Shown piece by piece: positions 1-10,161 of a stretch of DNA of 64,000 bases; position 1 is the first letter of the stretch, and every line of letters starts with the position of its first letter. The notes beneath the pieces are model-generated. The model ran no database searches, had not been told where the DNA came from, and worked only from the letters and a program-made list of their open reading frames with translations. The DNA is from Diabrotica undecimpunctata (lineage: Eukaryota > Arthropoda > Insecta > Coleoptera > Chrysomelidae), in assembly GCF_040954645.1 (NCBI RefSeq), contig NC_092806.1, positions 145,914,429-145,978,428 of the forward strand, read 5' to 3'. A program made the translations under genes and the position numbers.

Positions 1-72
1 TTTGAATAACGTATTATATACTTATAATTTTCTAGTATTGGATACATAGTATCATAGTATCATTGGATACAT

Positions 73-1254
73 AGTATCAAGGCAAATACTGGAAAAAACC
101 AATGAATTCAATATCGACACATACCATCTTTTCGTAGATTTTAAATCGGCCTATGATAGTGTCCTAAGAAATAAATTGTATGAAGCCATGGATGAATTCC
201 ACATCCCCGATAAACTGATAAGTTGGTTAAGGCTACAATGTGTAAAGTTGTTTGCAAAGTCGAAATACAGGGCGAACAATCACAGGCATTTGAAACGTTG
301 TTGGGCTGCGACAGGGAGATGCGCTGGCGTGTCTCCTTTTCAACATAGCTTTGGAAAAGGCGGTCAGGGATGCCCAAATAGACAGCAGAGAAAACATTTT
401 TAATAAATCATCCCAAATTTTGGCATATGCAGATGATGTTAATCTGGTTGCCCGCACAACACGCAAGCTAGAAGAAATGTATACCACCTTGTCAAACGCC
501 GCAAAAAATATGGGCCTGCAAGTAAATGAAAATAAAACTAAGATGAGATCAACACCCAACAATAGAGCCAGAAACATCGGCCACCAATTCACGGTTGATA
601 ATTCTACCTTTGAAGTGGTGGACAAATTCACATACTTAGGCTCCTTGATCACCAAGGAGAACGTCATGACGGAAAAAATCAAGCGAAGAATAATCCTAGC
701 AAACAAATGCTATTTTGGACTGAGTAGACATATGAGAAGCAGAAACTTAAGCCAAAAAACAAAAATAACCATATACAAAACCCTTATACAACCAGTGTTG
801 ACATATGGGTCGGAGACATGGACCATTTCCAAGGCAGATGAAAATCTCCTGCTTATATTTGAACGAAGGATCCTGAGAAGAATAATTGGTGGCATCTGTG
901 AAAATGGTGTTTGGAGAAGGAGGTACAACTACGAGATATATTACAGATATAAACATATATTTGGTGGTAAAGACATAGTATCCTTTATAAAAATAGGAAG
1001 ACTAAGATGGGCAGGACATCTGGCAAGATCACAGCAGAACAACCCTCCTAGAAGAATCCTTATGTCACAACCTGTGGGAAGTAGAAAAAGGGGTAGACCA
1101 AAACTCAGATGGAGGGATGGTGTAGATGAGGATGGTAGACAAATAGGCGCAGCAAACTGGCAACAGTTGGCAATGGATAGAACTGACTGGCGTAATAGAC
1201 TTGGGAAGGTCGAGGCTCTTTTATAGGGCTGTAGCACCAATGATGATGATGATG
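73..1254 (+). mobile_element. 5'-truncated RTE-like LINE, reverse transcriptase C-terminal half
   Basis: This is the 3' part of a non-LTR retrotransposon. RT motif A appears at about 130-160 (FVDFKSAYDS), a GLRQGDAL-type motif at about 303-330, and the catalytic YADD at about 425. A thumb (LTYGSETWT) and the C-terminal GSRKRGRPKLRW segment common in RTE-like LINEs follow. The frame is broken between motif A and YADD by at least two shifts; from 351 to 1226 it is open (291 codons). The stop is followed by a very short 3' UTR and a (GAT)n tail at 1241-1254. ATTGGATACAT occurs at 62-72 and 1255-1265, a plausible 11-bp target duplication that fixes both ends. The fragment cannot be autonomous: the endonuclease and N-terminal RT are missing. 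The clade is judged from motif style only. Confidence 0.85.
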
Positions 1255-1381
1255 ATTGGATACATTGTATATAATATACATTGTTCAATTTAAGCAAATA
1301 GAAAAGTAAAATACCTCCAAACTGCAAAGATGTAAATATTGTTCTTGTTTAAAAGAAACAAAACAACCAGGATCTAAAGAA

Positions 1382-1775
1382 CTCTTCTTCTTCACGTGCC
1401 ATATCAAAAGTATCCAACGTTGGCGGTCACTATTGCGAAGGCTTTTCGGCATCTTCTGCCACATGAAATAATTGTCCTGCATTTAATATCTTAATATCAA
1501 TTTTCTTCTTTATTTCGTGAATACGATCAAGAAAAATTTGGAGACCTTTAATATTTTACGACAGAATTACTGTATGGTCCACATATAAATTTACATCAAG
1601 CAGTTCCCGTTGGCTTTTATTCCATGTGGCTGTCTCTTAATAAGTGCCGTTCTCAATAACTGGTCCTGGTAAACATTGAATAATTTTGGGGACAAAATGT
1701 AATCTTGTCTGACTTCTAGTTGTTTTGAGATTTCGTCGGTGTAGTTGTCTCCAATTTTTACGATAGCAATTGGAT
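1382..1775 (-). mobile_element. LINE fragment (RT motif B to C-terminus, internally deleted)
   Basis: Read on the minus strand, 1775 to about 1500 gives a degenerate RT palm segment in which ILSPKLFNVY stands where LSPLLFN is usual, followed by a corrupted YADD region. From about 1500 to 1385 the frame reads LFHVAEDAEK and a KKKS end, which matches the C-terminal tail of the LINE fragment at 6015-6225. The thumb and most of the connection region are missing. The 3' end is a short (GAA)n-type tail at about 1382-1392. In-frame stops occur throughout, so it is a dead fragment. Assignment rests on motif order and similarity to the other copy in this window. Confidence 0.55.
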
Positions 1776-1794
1776 TCTAGTAAAGATCTTTCCT

Positions 1795-2135
1795 AGATAG
1801 AATCGACAGAGTTAGAAATGAGGAGGACCTTTTGGCTGAACCAAACAACACAACTGGTCGATATAATAAAGAAACGCAAGCTGGAATACTTCGGTCACAT
1901 TATGAGATACCCTGAAAAATATGATCTTTTACATCTGATCATTCAGGGAAAGATCCAAGGTAATTGTGGTCCTGGTAGAAGAAGAACATCATGGCTGAAA
2001 AATCTAAGGCAATGGTATGGAAAATCAACTACATCGTTATTTAGAGCTGCTGTCAATAAAGTCACGATAGCGAATATGGTAGCCAACATGATCGATAACG
2101 GTCATGGAACTAGAAGAAGAAAAAGAAAGATTTTT
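1795..2135 (+). mobile_element. LINE C-terminal fragment
   Basis: From 1818 the reading frame contains RKLEYFGHIMR, then IIQGKIQG, a GRRRTSWLKNLRQWYG segment and LFRAAVNK. This is the C-terminal region of a LINE family that recurs at 2521-3047, 43006-44549 and 49293-49850. The true frame enters from upstream through a shift near 1818 (RIDRVRNEED at about 1800). The coding part ends in an A/G-rich (GAA)n-like tail near 2110-2130; the open frame beyond that is read-through. It sits tail to tail with the minus-strand copy at 2521-3047. No target duplication was found. Confidence 0.75.
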
Positions 2136-2520
2136 AATGACACGATAATCTTTATACCTATATTTTTTAACTACTGCAATAATTTTACATGCTCTACTTT
2201 ATCGAATGACTTTTCGAAGTCCATGAAGCATGCAAATGTACCTTTCTTTGATCACGGCATTTTTTTAATAGGATATTTAGCGCAATAACCCCTATCTATC
2301 TAGTCTAGTCTTTGTTCTAATCAAAATTTACGTTAGAGTATATATTACGTTAGAGTATAACTTAAACAAAATATAATATTTTAACTAGTGACGGCTAGTC
2401 CTAAAGGGCCACAGGACCATGACACTGGCTCTGAAAAATATATTGATCACTAAAAACACTTTTGTTTTTACTATGCTTTTTTTTAATATCAATGCATTAT
2501 ATACATGCATTATTCATCAT

Positions 2521-3047
2521 TCTTCTTCTTCTTCTCGTGCCACTCCTAGCGGAGATTGGAAATCATCATGGCCACTGCGACTTTGTTAGCAGCGCGTCTA
2601 AAAAGTTCAATCGAACTACACCCGAACCATTCACGTAGATTACGAAGCCACGATATTTTTCTTCTTCCCACACTTCTTTTGCCCTTAATTTTGCCCTGCA
2701 TGATATTTCTTAAAAGTTCGTACTTTTCACCTCTCACAATGTGCCCCAAGTATTCCATCTTTCTCGTTTTTTTCTCATTTAGAATTTCGCATCTTTTGTC
2801 TAAAGTTTGGAGTACTTGCGTGTTAGTGACGCGGTCCATCCATGATATTCTGAGAATGCGCCTATAGCACCACATCTCGAAAGCTTCGATGTTTTTTGTG
2901 GTCAACTGTTTTAGTGTCCAAGCCTCTACTCCATACAACAGGGTAGAAAAGACATAACACCGCAGCATTCGTATTCGTAACTTTATATTGATATCACGAT
3001 TGCAAAAGAGTTTGCGCATTCTATAAAGACGTAATTCATCATCATTC
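2521..3047 (-). mobile_element. LINE C-terminal fragment (167-codon open frame)
   Basis: An open minus-strand frame from 3049 to 2546 covers the RT thumb (RCYVFSTLLYGVEAWTL), the FEMWCYRRILRISW segment, YLGHIVR, GKIKGKRSVGRRK and the SWLRNLREWFG C-terminus. It then runs into a (GAA)n tail at 2521-2535. It is the same family as 1795-2135 and 43006-44549. ATTCATCAT precedes the tail at 2512-2520 and recurs at the 5' side (3034-3042 and 3048-3056), giving a candidate 9-bp target duplication with some uncertainty about the exact 5' end. The palm with YADD is absent, as expected for a strongly 5'-truncated insertion. Confidence 0.8.
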
Positions 3048-3111
3048 ATTCATCATTACGTAATTTAATTTCCACGAAAAAACTCAAGCGAGTTGACTAC
3101 CCGAGCCCATT

Positions 3112-4393
3112 TCAGTATGAGTAATATTTCTTCAGAGGACCAAATACAGCTTTATCTAGTGGCTGAAGGCGATGACTAGTATGTGGCGGCAAAGTTAACA
3201 AGATTATATTATTTTCTTTTGCAAATTTAATAGATGCTAAAGAAACATGGCTCTTATGGTTGTCCATGATTAGTAAAATGGGAGATTCCTTTGTAGGATT
3301 AGTATATTTGACAAAATGTATCATCCACTATTCAAATAATTCTGCTGCCATCCATCCAAATGATGCAGCAAACCCCTGGGAGCCTGGAGGTGCGTTTTTA
3401 ACCATATAATCTTTAAAAAATTTCCTAGGGAACACGAAAAACATAGTTACCAAAGTTCCTCTTTCATTTGAAACTATATGGCCTACTTGTTTCTGTCCCT
3501 TTTTGGCTACTACTTTTCCTGTATCTTGCACTGTTGTTAGTGCTGTTTCGCCAACATTGTATACCTGACTAGGTATTAATGCATATGTTTCATAAATTTT
3601 CTTAAGATTACTAGAAAAGTTGCAACGACTGGTCGATTAAACTACATTGCCCTACCTAGTGAAGTTGCTCCTGCTGATCGTAATGATAATTCTGAATTTC
3701 GTTTCATAAAACTTGAAAACCAAAACTTGCCTGCCATCTTGTTTTCTTCCCATGAAGTTGGTTTTTTTTCCTGTTATCAATTGCCAAATAATAAGCTAGT
3801 TGTCTGACACCTTTCGGATTGAGACCATGATGAAGCTTGGTCATCGTCTGTAAACGTAGTGCGTGAAATGTCCACTTTCATTTGAAACTATATGGCCTAC
3901 TTGTTTCTGTCCCTTTTTGGCTACTACTTTTCCTGTATCTTGCACAGTTGTTAGTACTGTTTTGCCAACATTGTATACCTGACTAGGTGTTAATGCATAT
4001 GTTTTATAAATTTTCTTAAGATTACTAAAAAAATTTGCAACGACTGGTCGATTAATCTCCATTGCCCTACCTAGTGAAGTTGCTTCTGCTGATCGTAATG
4101 ATAATTCTGAATTTCGTTTCATAAAACTTGTGAACCAAAACTTGCCTGCCATCTTGTTTTCTTCCCATGAAGTTGGTACTTTTTTCCTGTTATCAATTGA
4201 CAAATAATAAGCTAGTTGTCTGACACCTTTCGGATTGAGACCATGATGAAGCTTGGTCATCGTCTGTAAACGTAGTGCGTGGAATGTCGTATTTTAAAGC
4301 AGCAGCCTTTTGTGATACTCCACCTTCCCAAATATCATAAATCGCTTTTCTCATATTTTCATCTGTAGTTTTTCCAATACCGGGATTTTTTTA

Positions 4394-4394
<1 letters not shown>
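3112..4394 (-). pseudogene. pogo/Tigger-like (CENP-B-type) DDE transposase relic
   Basis: In minus-strand order: a Psq-type helix-turn-helix at about 4394-4290 (MRKAIYDIWEGGVSQKAAAL), a CENP-B-like second DNA-binding stretch with KFWFTSFMKR and LSLRSAEATS (4260-4090), then the DDE_1 core. The core shows GKVVAKKGQKQVGHI, GWMAAELF near 3340, LIMDNHKSH near 3280-3260 and LPPHTSHRLQPLD near 3215-3180, all hallmarks of the family. Several frame breaks and a 414-bp internal duplication (3461-4288) make it non-functional. In copy B the first catalytic segment reads VYNVGKT where YN.DET is normal, so that acidic residue is lost. The C-terminus stops at FGPLKKYYSY, close to the neighbouring LINE fragment, and (TA)n adjoins the 5' end. 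Confidence 0.85.
3461..4288. repeat. 414-bp direct tandem duplication inside the pogo relic
   Basis: 3461-3874 and 3875-4288 are two head-to-tail copies offset by exactly 414 bp. Both begin with CTTTCATTTGAAACTATATG and end with GTGCGTG(A/G)AATGTC. The copies differ by scattered substitutions and small indels, so the duplication is not recent. Copy B keeps a longer open frame (4260 to about 3845); copy A is broken. Confidence 0.85.

Positions 4395-4481
<87 letters not shown>
4395..4481. repeat. (TA)n microsatellite
   Basis: An almost pure TA run lies between the 5' end of the pogo relic and the A/T end of the SINE. It may be the SINE's 3' tail expanded after insertion. Confidence 0.95.
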
Positions 4482-4483
<2 letters not shown>

Positions 4484-4750
4484 CGGTATTTAGGCGCCTC
4501 GCCCTTCCGGTAGGGATCTATGGAGGAGTATCACTGAGCCGCAAGCCCTTATCTCTTGCCGTACTGCTCCACCATAGGCCGATCAGACAGCAGCATATTC
4601 TAGTCTAAGCCGCAGATTCATTTAGAATTTTAAACTGCTGCGTTAGCCTTTTTGTTTTCTGTACACCGAGCTGGGGATCGAACCACTGAACCACTCGCAG
4701 TGAAGCGAGTGAGAACCGGCCGCCCAACCCGCTTGGCTATCTGACCGACG
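4482..4750 (-). mobile_element. tRNA-derived SINE
   Basis: On the minus strand the head carries a pol III A box, TAGCCAAGCGGG (4739-4728), and a B box, GGTTCGATCCC (4684-4674), spaced as in a tRNA gene. Between them a hairpin (CACTCGC/GCGAGTG, 4692-4711) sits where the long variable arm of a Leu/Ser-type tRNA would be. The body is a non-tRNA region running to about 4482, markedly richer in G+C than the flanks, ending at (TA)n. The acceptor stem does not close and the element continues for about 190 bp past the B box, so this is a SINE and not a tRNA gene. A T-rich run follows the head at 4751-4790. No target duplication could be fixed because the 3' end merges with TA repeats. Confidence 0.7.
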
Positions 4751-5350
4751 TTTTTACGTTTTTTTTTTTTTTTTTTTTATTTTTTTTGTGGTATTTTCCG
4801 TGGCATATTACTATCTGAAACAAAATTATTTTTGATATTTTTTGCAGAAAGAACAATGACCACTGCTTTTTACAAACGTATATAGGAACAGTGGCCACCA
4901 TTTTTTTTGTCAAAAGCAGTGGCCACTGTTCCTGCATAAGTATGTGATCACTGTACCAAACGCTTATTGTTTAGGAGGCATAACCTAAAATCTACAACTT
5001 TGAAGATGGATCATAATTTGCATCACCTGCAAGTTTTAAATACTATAATGTATACCACAAAACATACAGAACATTTAATATGCATAGTATTATTGATTAA
5101 AAAAAAGGGGTTTAAACCTTCCTGCTACTTCTACACAACACACCTCTCAACAGGTTCGTATACAAAATGGTTCTGGAAACGATGGTGCAGGCCATGCAGG
5201 GGTCACAGTAAGCGACTACTGTGACTAAAATTGTTAGCGTTTGTACTAGATGGCGTGTCTGTATCTATCAAACAACAACAAAATATTTAAAAGTGGCCAC
5301 TGTACCTGACTGGCCACTGTTCCAGCCTCTCCCTTACCCGGTAAATTTAC
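4751..5350. other. Non-coding stretch with a recurrent AGTGGCCACT motif
   Basis: No gene is seen. The palindrome AGTGGCCACT or a near copy occurs at 4890-4898, 4918-4927, 5292-5301 and about 5311-5319, usually followed by GTTCC or GTACC, partly in opposite orientations. This suggests short decayed repeat units. The sequence at 5330-5358 is the target flank of the hAT-like element that follows. Confidence 0.4.
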
Positions 5351-5358
5351 CTACGGTA

Positions 5359-6559
5359 CAGCGGCGGCCGGCCAGGTGAAGTAGGTGAAGGTGAGGTTCA
5401 CCAAAAAAATATAATTAAATTGAGACAAATAAATAAAAAATGAAAGCAACATTATTATATCTAAATTCTGAAATCAATTATTTATTCTCTTTTAATTAAT
5501 CTAAAAATTAAAAAGACAACTAGCTTTATTAGCGGTACGTACTTGACGGTCAAGTCCTGACCTGTGTCACTAGCCGTGTACTGAATCTTAGTATTCAGGA
5601 ATAGGTGAATATAATTTTTGAAATGCGAAATGCATCTGCATGAGCGTTCACGGTTGCCATGGCAACGTGACGTCAGCCTATCCTTAGTGATAGCTGAGAA
5701 AACTGGTGAGTGCAGTTCCGTCTATAAATATATTATTCGTCTTCACCCACTGTTGGATGTGTATTTGGTATTCCTATTTTTCGGAAATTTCTCTCAGCGA
5801 CAATATTTTGAAATTTAGTCGATTATATAGATATTTTTTATATAGTATAGTGTATAGTATAGTATTTATTAGTTTAGTTTAGTCACAGTATTAATTTTAT
5901 TTGTTTAGTGCATTTTATTAATACATTTCTCTGTGGTTTGTTTCGGAATTCGGATATAAAGTGTTCTCGTGGATTTCGTTTGGACAAAAACAATTTTAGA
6001 CAGACATAAATCCAATTAATGACTTCTTCTTTTTCTTCCTATGCCATCTCCATTAACGGAAGTTGGTGGCCACATTTCTAAAAGTTTCTCTGTCTTTTGC
6101 AACGTGGAATAATTCGTTTACAGTCATGTTTGTCCAGTCTCGAATATTTCGCAGCCATGATTTCCTCTTTCTACTTATTCCCTTTTTGCCATCGACTCTA
6201 CCCTACATGATGACCTGCAGAAGACTATATTAAATGGTGGCTAAATTAATGACTTGGTGTGTAATATATTAGAGACTCCGTTTAGGCATTGGAAAAATGA
6301 AGATAAAAGGGATGTTCTTTTACATGGTCGACCAACCAGTATTTTAAACATCTGCGTCTGATCCAGAGTGGTCGGCTGCAATCGTATCTAGTATAAGTGA
6401 CCTAAAAAACTGTTTTCAAGTTATTAGGGCCCTAAACTCTATACATTTTTTTTAACAAATTTTTAATGAGTTTTGGGCGCGACGTAAGTACCAAAACTCC
6501 TTTTGGTCCGGCAAGCTTTCCTCATCTTCACCACTTTTTTAGGCCACGAGCCGCCGCTG
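5359..6559. mobile_element. Non-autonomous hAT-like element, 8-bp TSD CTACGGTA
   Basis: The left end begins CAGCGGCGGCCGGCC at 5359 and the right end is the reverse complement of CAGCGGCGGCTCGTGG, ending at 6559. CTACGGTA stands directly outside both ends (5351-5358 and 6560-6567), the 8-bp duplication expected of hAT elements. The 1201-bp interior has no open frame longer than about 66 codons and no transposase motif. It contains a minus-strand LINE scrap at 6015-6225. Termini starting CAGYGGCGG recur in two other elements of this window (52037-53161 and, more loosely, 7424-9057). Confidence 0.8.
6015..6225 (-). mobile_element. LINE C-terminal scrap inside the hAT-like element
   Basis: Minus-strand translation gives SRKRKSWLRNIRDWT, then NELFHVAKDRETFRNVA and a K-rich end running into a (GAA)n-like tail at 6015-6035. 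It resembles the fragment at 1382-1775. In-frame stops are present. It lies wholly within 5359-6559, so it was either captured or inserted later. Confidence 0.6.
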
Positions 6560-6567
6560 CTACGGTA

Positions 6568-7415
6568 CATTTATCTATTTGTGCACCGCCTCTTTTAGCA
6601 GTCACGAGCCGTCACTGATTGCAGCATTTAAAAGAAACACTGGTAAGATATTATATTCCATCTAAAACAAAACATGTTAGTAAATCAGATAAGGATTGTG
6701 TGGAGATACCTCTTGAATGCGAAATATATTCACGTGAAAAACAGAAATTCAGTAACGAAATTTTACGCTAGAGCAATCGGTCTCGTAAAATTATATAAAA
6801 AAACTCGTTAACCATTTATCACGTTAATTTTAAAATATCTATATCCTCAACAACAGTTAACCGTGTTCCAGCTATGGACCAACGAGTCCGAAACCGCCAC
6901 TTCCTCTCCGAAAATGCTTTCTTCCTGAACACACACAAACAAAGGACAGGATATCATGGCAACTAGACACAACCTGGTTTCTGTTGTGCCTCTGCGGCAT
7001 ATTATGCTGAGTTTGTTCTATCAACTACCAAAAGTTATGAGGGTCTTAGAATTTAGTCAGTTGTTTATGCGAAATTTCTTGTTTGTTGTTCGAGTTAATG
7101 TGTATACGTAGAAATATTAAATAACACAGTGTAGAAATCTCGTATAGGTACTGTATTTAAGTTTCATCATTCTTGTGGAAAATTATATAAATACAAAAAT
7201 AAATTTTTAGTACAAAAAAATTAGTAATTTGTGACTAAAATGACTTTATTGTCATTTTTGTAGAATTCATCATTATATCATTATCGACATTAATTTTATA
7301 TAATAATAAATAATAATAATACCTATAATAATAAATTTTTTGTTGGTTGTTAAATGATATTTGTGTAATGTAAAAAATGTAAAAAATCATTTTGTACCAT
7401 TTAAACCTGACTAAT
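6568..7415. other. Unassigned AT-rich sequence
   Basis: CAGTGACGGCTCGTGACTGC, read on the minus strand and ending near 6618, looks like another hAT-type terminus. I found no matching partner or target duplication; the segment at about 2387 (AGTGACGGCTAG) is similar but its flanks do not match. The rest shows no gene. Confidence 0.3.
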
Positions 7416-7659
7416 CTACTATCCTGTGGCGCACATAGGGGTTTTTGGGGTTAAACTCCCATATGGCATATAAAGTAAAAAGTATATAAAGAATAGTAGG
7501 AAAATGTAACTTGTCTTTCACACACAATACAAAAAATCCAAAATGCTAATTGTATAATTAAATTACCACGTTAAATATGTAGAACACAATAATTATTGTA
7601 TAAATACACAATAATTAATAATATTTTTCATTATATTTAGATATAGATACCTAATATTA

Positions 7660-8090
7660 GGCTTATGACAAAAGTAGACAGAACGAGATTGTTGCGAGTA
7701 GCATGCGCCTACAGGACTGTATCTGCGGCGGCCTTACTATCACGGGTTGTGTTCCTCTGCATGTGTTAGCAGTAGAAAAGAGACATCTCTATGAAAAAAG
7801 AGAGCATTTGACAATAGCAATAAAAAAAGAAGAAAGGGGAAGATCAATGGAAAGATGGCAAGAAGAGTGGAACAACAAGAAAGATGTTGCCCAGTGGACC
7901 AAGATGCTGATCCCGAGACTAAGGGACTGGGTAGATTGTCTGTTTTAGGGCGTATCTTTAGGTTCAGAAAGACAGATACAAATAAATGCCTATACTGCGA
8001 ATATTCCGACATTGTTACTCACACAATGCTGGAGTGTAATAAATGTACAGTGGAGAGAAACGGAATGTATATAGTAATAGGAACCTTGTG
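7660..8090 (+). mobile_element. LINE C-terminal scrap (R1/I-like)
   Basis: The plus strand reads KVDRTRLLRVACAYRTVSAAALL near 7670-7740, the pattern found after the thumb of R1- and I-like non-LTR elements (QR..LRV..AYRTVS). After several stops it gives a short Cys/His stretch (CLYCEYSD...HTMLEC near 7986-8035), as in a C-terminal CCHC-type motif of those elements. The frame is broken repeatedly. It lies inside the hAT-like element 7424-9057. Confidence 0.55.
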
Positions 8091-8299
8091 ACTTTAAGAG
8101 AGATGATCTTGAAGATGACGGGAAGTTTGTGACTTAAAGAGAGAGTATCTTGAAGATGACGGGAAGTACAGAGGGATGGAATAGTGTTCACAATTACATC
8201 CGAGTAGTCAATAAAAAGAAAGAAGAAGAAGAGAAACACCAACCGGGCCAACGAGAGAGATAAGATTTAATTACTATTTTAATGATAATATGCCGCAAT

Positions 8300-8690
8300 A
8301 ATAATGCAGACCTGAGAGAAGATTGTTGGCAGCTGAAATGGATTGTTTGAGAAGAAGTACTAGAACAACAAGGCAGGAAAGGAAGACCAATGAATCTATA
8401 AGAAATAACATGAATGCTACAGAAACGGTTATTGACAGAATAGAAAAAAGAGGTTCAAAATGGTTTTGACACCTATTGAGAATGCCTGTCGAACGTTAGC
8501 CCCAAATACTTAGAAGGCCACTGGAAGAAGAAAAAGAGGTAGACTTCGACGCTCATGGTATGACGGAATTAGAAGAGCGATGGAATCGAGAGGTTTGGAG
8601 GAAGGGCATGCCTTGAACCGGGAGAACTGGCGGAGGAGAAGGGGAATACGGCGATAGCCGTCTCCCAAAATGTATTGTATTTACAAGTTA
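8300..8690 (+). mobile_element. RTE-like LINE C-terminal scrap
   Basis: Near 8315-8440 the plus strand reads RRLLAAEMDCLRRSTRTT, and near 8525-8640, after a frame shift, GRRKRGRLRRSWYDGI followed by MESRGLEE and NRENWRRRRG. This is the C-terminal arrangement of RTE-like elements. Stops at 8468 and elsewhere show decay. It lies inside the hAT-like element and shares the orientation of the 7660-8090 scrap, although it belongs to a different LINE family. Confidence 0.6.
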
Positions 8691-9065
8691 GATTAATGTC
8701 CAAGGTCAATAAACTTATCTTAGCCTTCAATTGTGGCTTATTCCCATTAAAATAGTAGAAACTTTAAAATGCCAAAAGAAAATAGCTTCAGAACAACAGA
8801 TACGATCTAGATAAAAGAATGGAATGTCGTCAGCCTTACACCCCACTTTCGGAGTACGGTACGTGCACCAGTCAACTGCGCACAAGTAAGAGAGGGTGGT
8901 TTGAGTTGGTAGACAGGATAATAGATACCTGAATCTTTGGCACTTCTATCTTTAGTACTTTATTTTAAACTAAAACCCAAATTTTAGGGACTCAAAATGG
9001 AGGTAGCATAAAAAAATTTCAAAACCCCCCTTCACACTAATTCTAGGTGCGCCACTGCTACTATC

Positions 9066-9700
9066 TTCTAAAGGCACTGTGACCGCAGGAACATTTTTTT
9101 TTCCTGCGGAAGTTTTTAAAATCATATACACGTATTTTTATATTGTGTTTATTTACATTATTGTTACGACAGTTCCCTAAGATTTTTCCCACATAGATAA
9201 AAGGTACTTGACGAAATAGAAGAAGTATCAAAAAAATCTAAAATGTTTGAAATGTGATCGACAAACCCCGAAAGAAAAATTGGAAAGATTCTACGAATTT
9301 GTTGGTAAAAGTTTTGAAACTTCGAAGTTTCTTCGATGATATCAGCATTTTCGATATCTTGTATTATATTTTTTTTTGTCTAGCAAATGGTAAACACCAC
9401 GGGGCTGACGGTCTTGATCTTGCATCTCCAGTATAAATTCTATATTGAACTAAACTACTACATCCTGTAAATTTACAGGATTCAAAAATGTAGTTTTGAT
9501 TAATAAATTCATTATTTTTTTTTATTCTTCAGTTGTGATCAACATTTTTATTAGTTGTTTCATGAGGCTAACGTCAACCAGACAACTTGAAGCTGTTCTT
9601 TTTCAAATATTTTTCGTACTTGATTGTTTTTTTTTAATCTGCGTAAATGTTGTGAAAATGTGGTAATGTACATCATCTCATAATATGAAGTAAATATGAT
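9066..9700. other. Non-coding, AT-rich, two small hairpins
   Basis: No gene is seen. A perfect 9-bp stem CCGCAGGAA/TTCCTGCGG lies at about 9083-9107, and an imperfect palindrome centred on CCTGTAAATTTACAGG lies near 9464-9480. Both may be remnants of small inverted-repeat elements. Confidence 0.35.
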
Positions 9701-9703
9701 ACA

Positions 9704-10092
9704 AGAGACAAAAAGGAAACTGGAAGTCTTCGAAAGAAAAGTAAGAGACAAAAAGAAAACTGGAAGTCTTCGAAAGAAAAGTCCTAAGAAAGATATTTGG
9801 ACCTATTAACGAAAACGGAATATGGAGATCCAGGTATAACCATGAACTCTACCAACTGTTCAAAGAGACACCGATCTCAGAATTCGTTAAACTTCAGAGA
9901 CTTCGCTGGGTTGGTAATGTAGTAAGAATGGAGACAGAAAGATTGCCGAAAAGAGCCCTTGATAGTAAAATGCAGGGCGCAAGACCAAAAGGAAGGCCAG
10001 ACGTGAGAACTTGGAGAAGATCGGCGCGGGACCGACAAGGTTGGAGGCATGGTTTGGAGGAGGCCAAGGCCCGTTTTTTGTTGTAGCGCCAT

Positions 10093-10095
<3 letters not shown>
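9704..10095 (+). mobile_element. RTE-like LINE C-terminal fragment with (GA)n tail
   Basis: From about 9765 one frame reads LEVFERKVLRKIFGPINENG, then WRSRYNHELY, KLQRLRWVGNVVRM, a PKGRPDVRTWRR segment and GWRHGLEEAKARFLL, ending at a stop near 10085. It is uninterrupted over roughly 320 bp. The stop is followed by a 3' UTR of a few bases and a (GA)n tail (10096-10156). The first ~40 bp are tandemly duplicated (9704-9743 and 9744-9782). YADD and upstream domains are missing. Confidence 0.8.

Positions 10096-10156
<61 letters not shown>
10096..10156. repeat. (GA)n tail microsatellite
   Basis: A run of about 60 bp of pure GA directly follows the stop codon region of the LINE fragment and most likely grew from its 3' tail. 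Confidence 0.95.

Positions 10157-10161
<5 letters not shown>

Larger units (their letters stand above)
7424..9057. mobile_element. Non-autonomous hAT-like element, 8-bp TSD CTACTATC
   Basis: The left end reads CTGTGGCGCACATAGGGG from 7424. The right end, on the minus strand, reads CAGTGGCGCACCTAGAA and ends at 9057. CTACTATC flanks it exactly on both sides (7416-7423, 9058-9065). The 1634-bp interior has no transposase. It instead carries two unrelated plus-strand LINE C-terminal scraps (about 7660-8090 and 8300-8690). The short inverted ends and 8-bp duplication support hAT; one base mismatch in the first three of the left end suggests age. Confidence 0.8.

Noticed and set aside
4670..4750. 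A functional tRNA gene
   Set aside because: A and B boxes are present, but no closed acceptor stem or clear anticodon arm, and the sequence continues as a SINE body.
2384..6618. A large hAT-like element bounded by AGTGACGGCTAG at 2387 and CAGTGACGGCTCGTG (minus strand) at 6618
   Set aside because: The flanks do not show matching 8-bp duplications and the inner sequences do not align, so the ends are probably unrelated.
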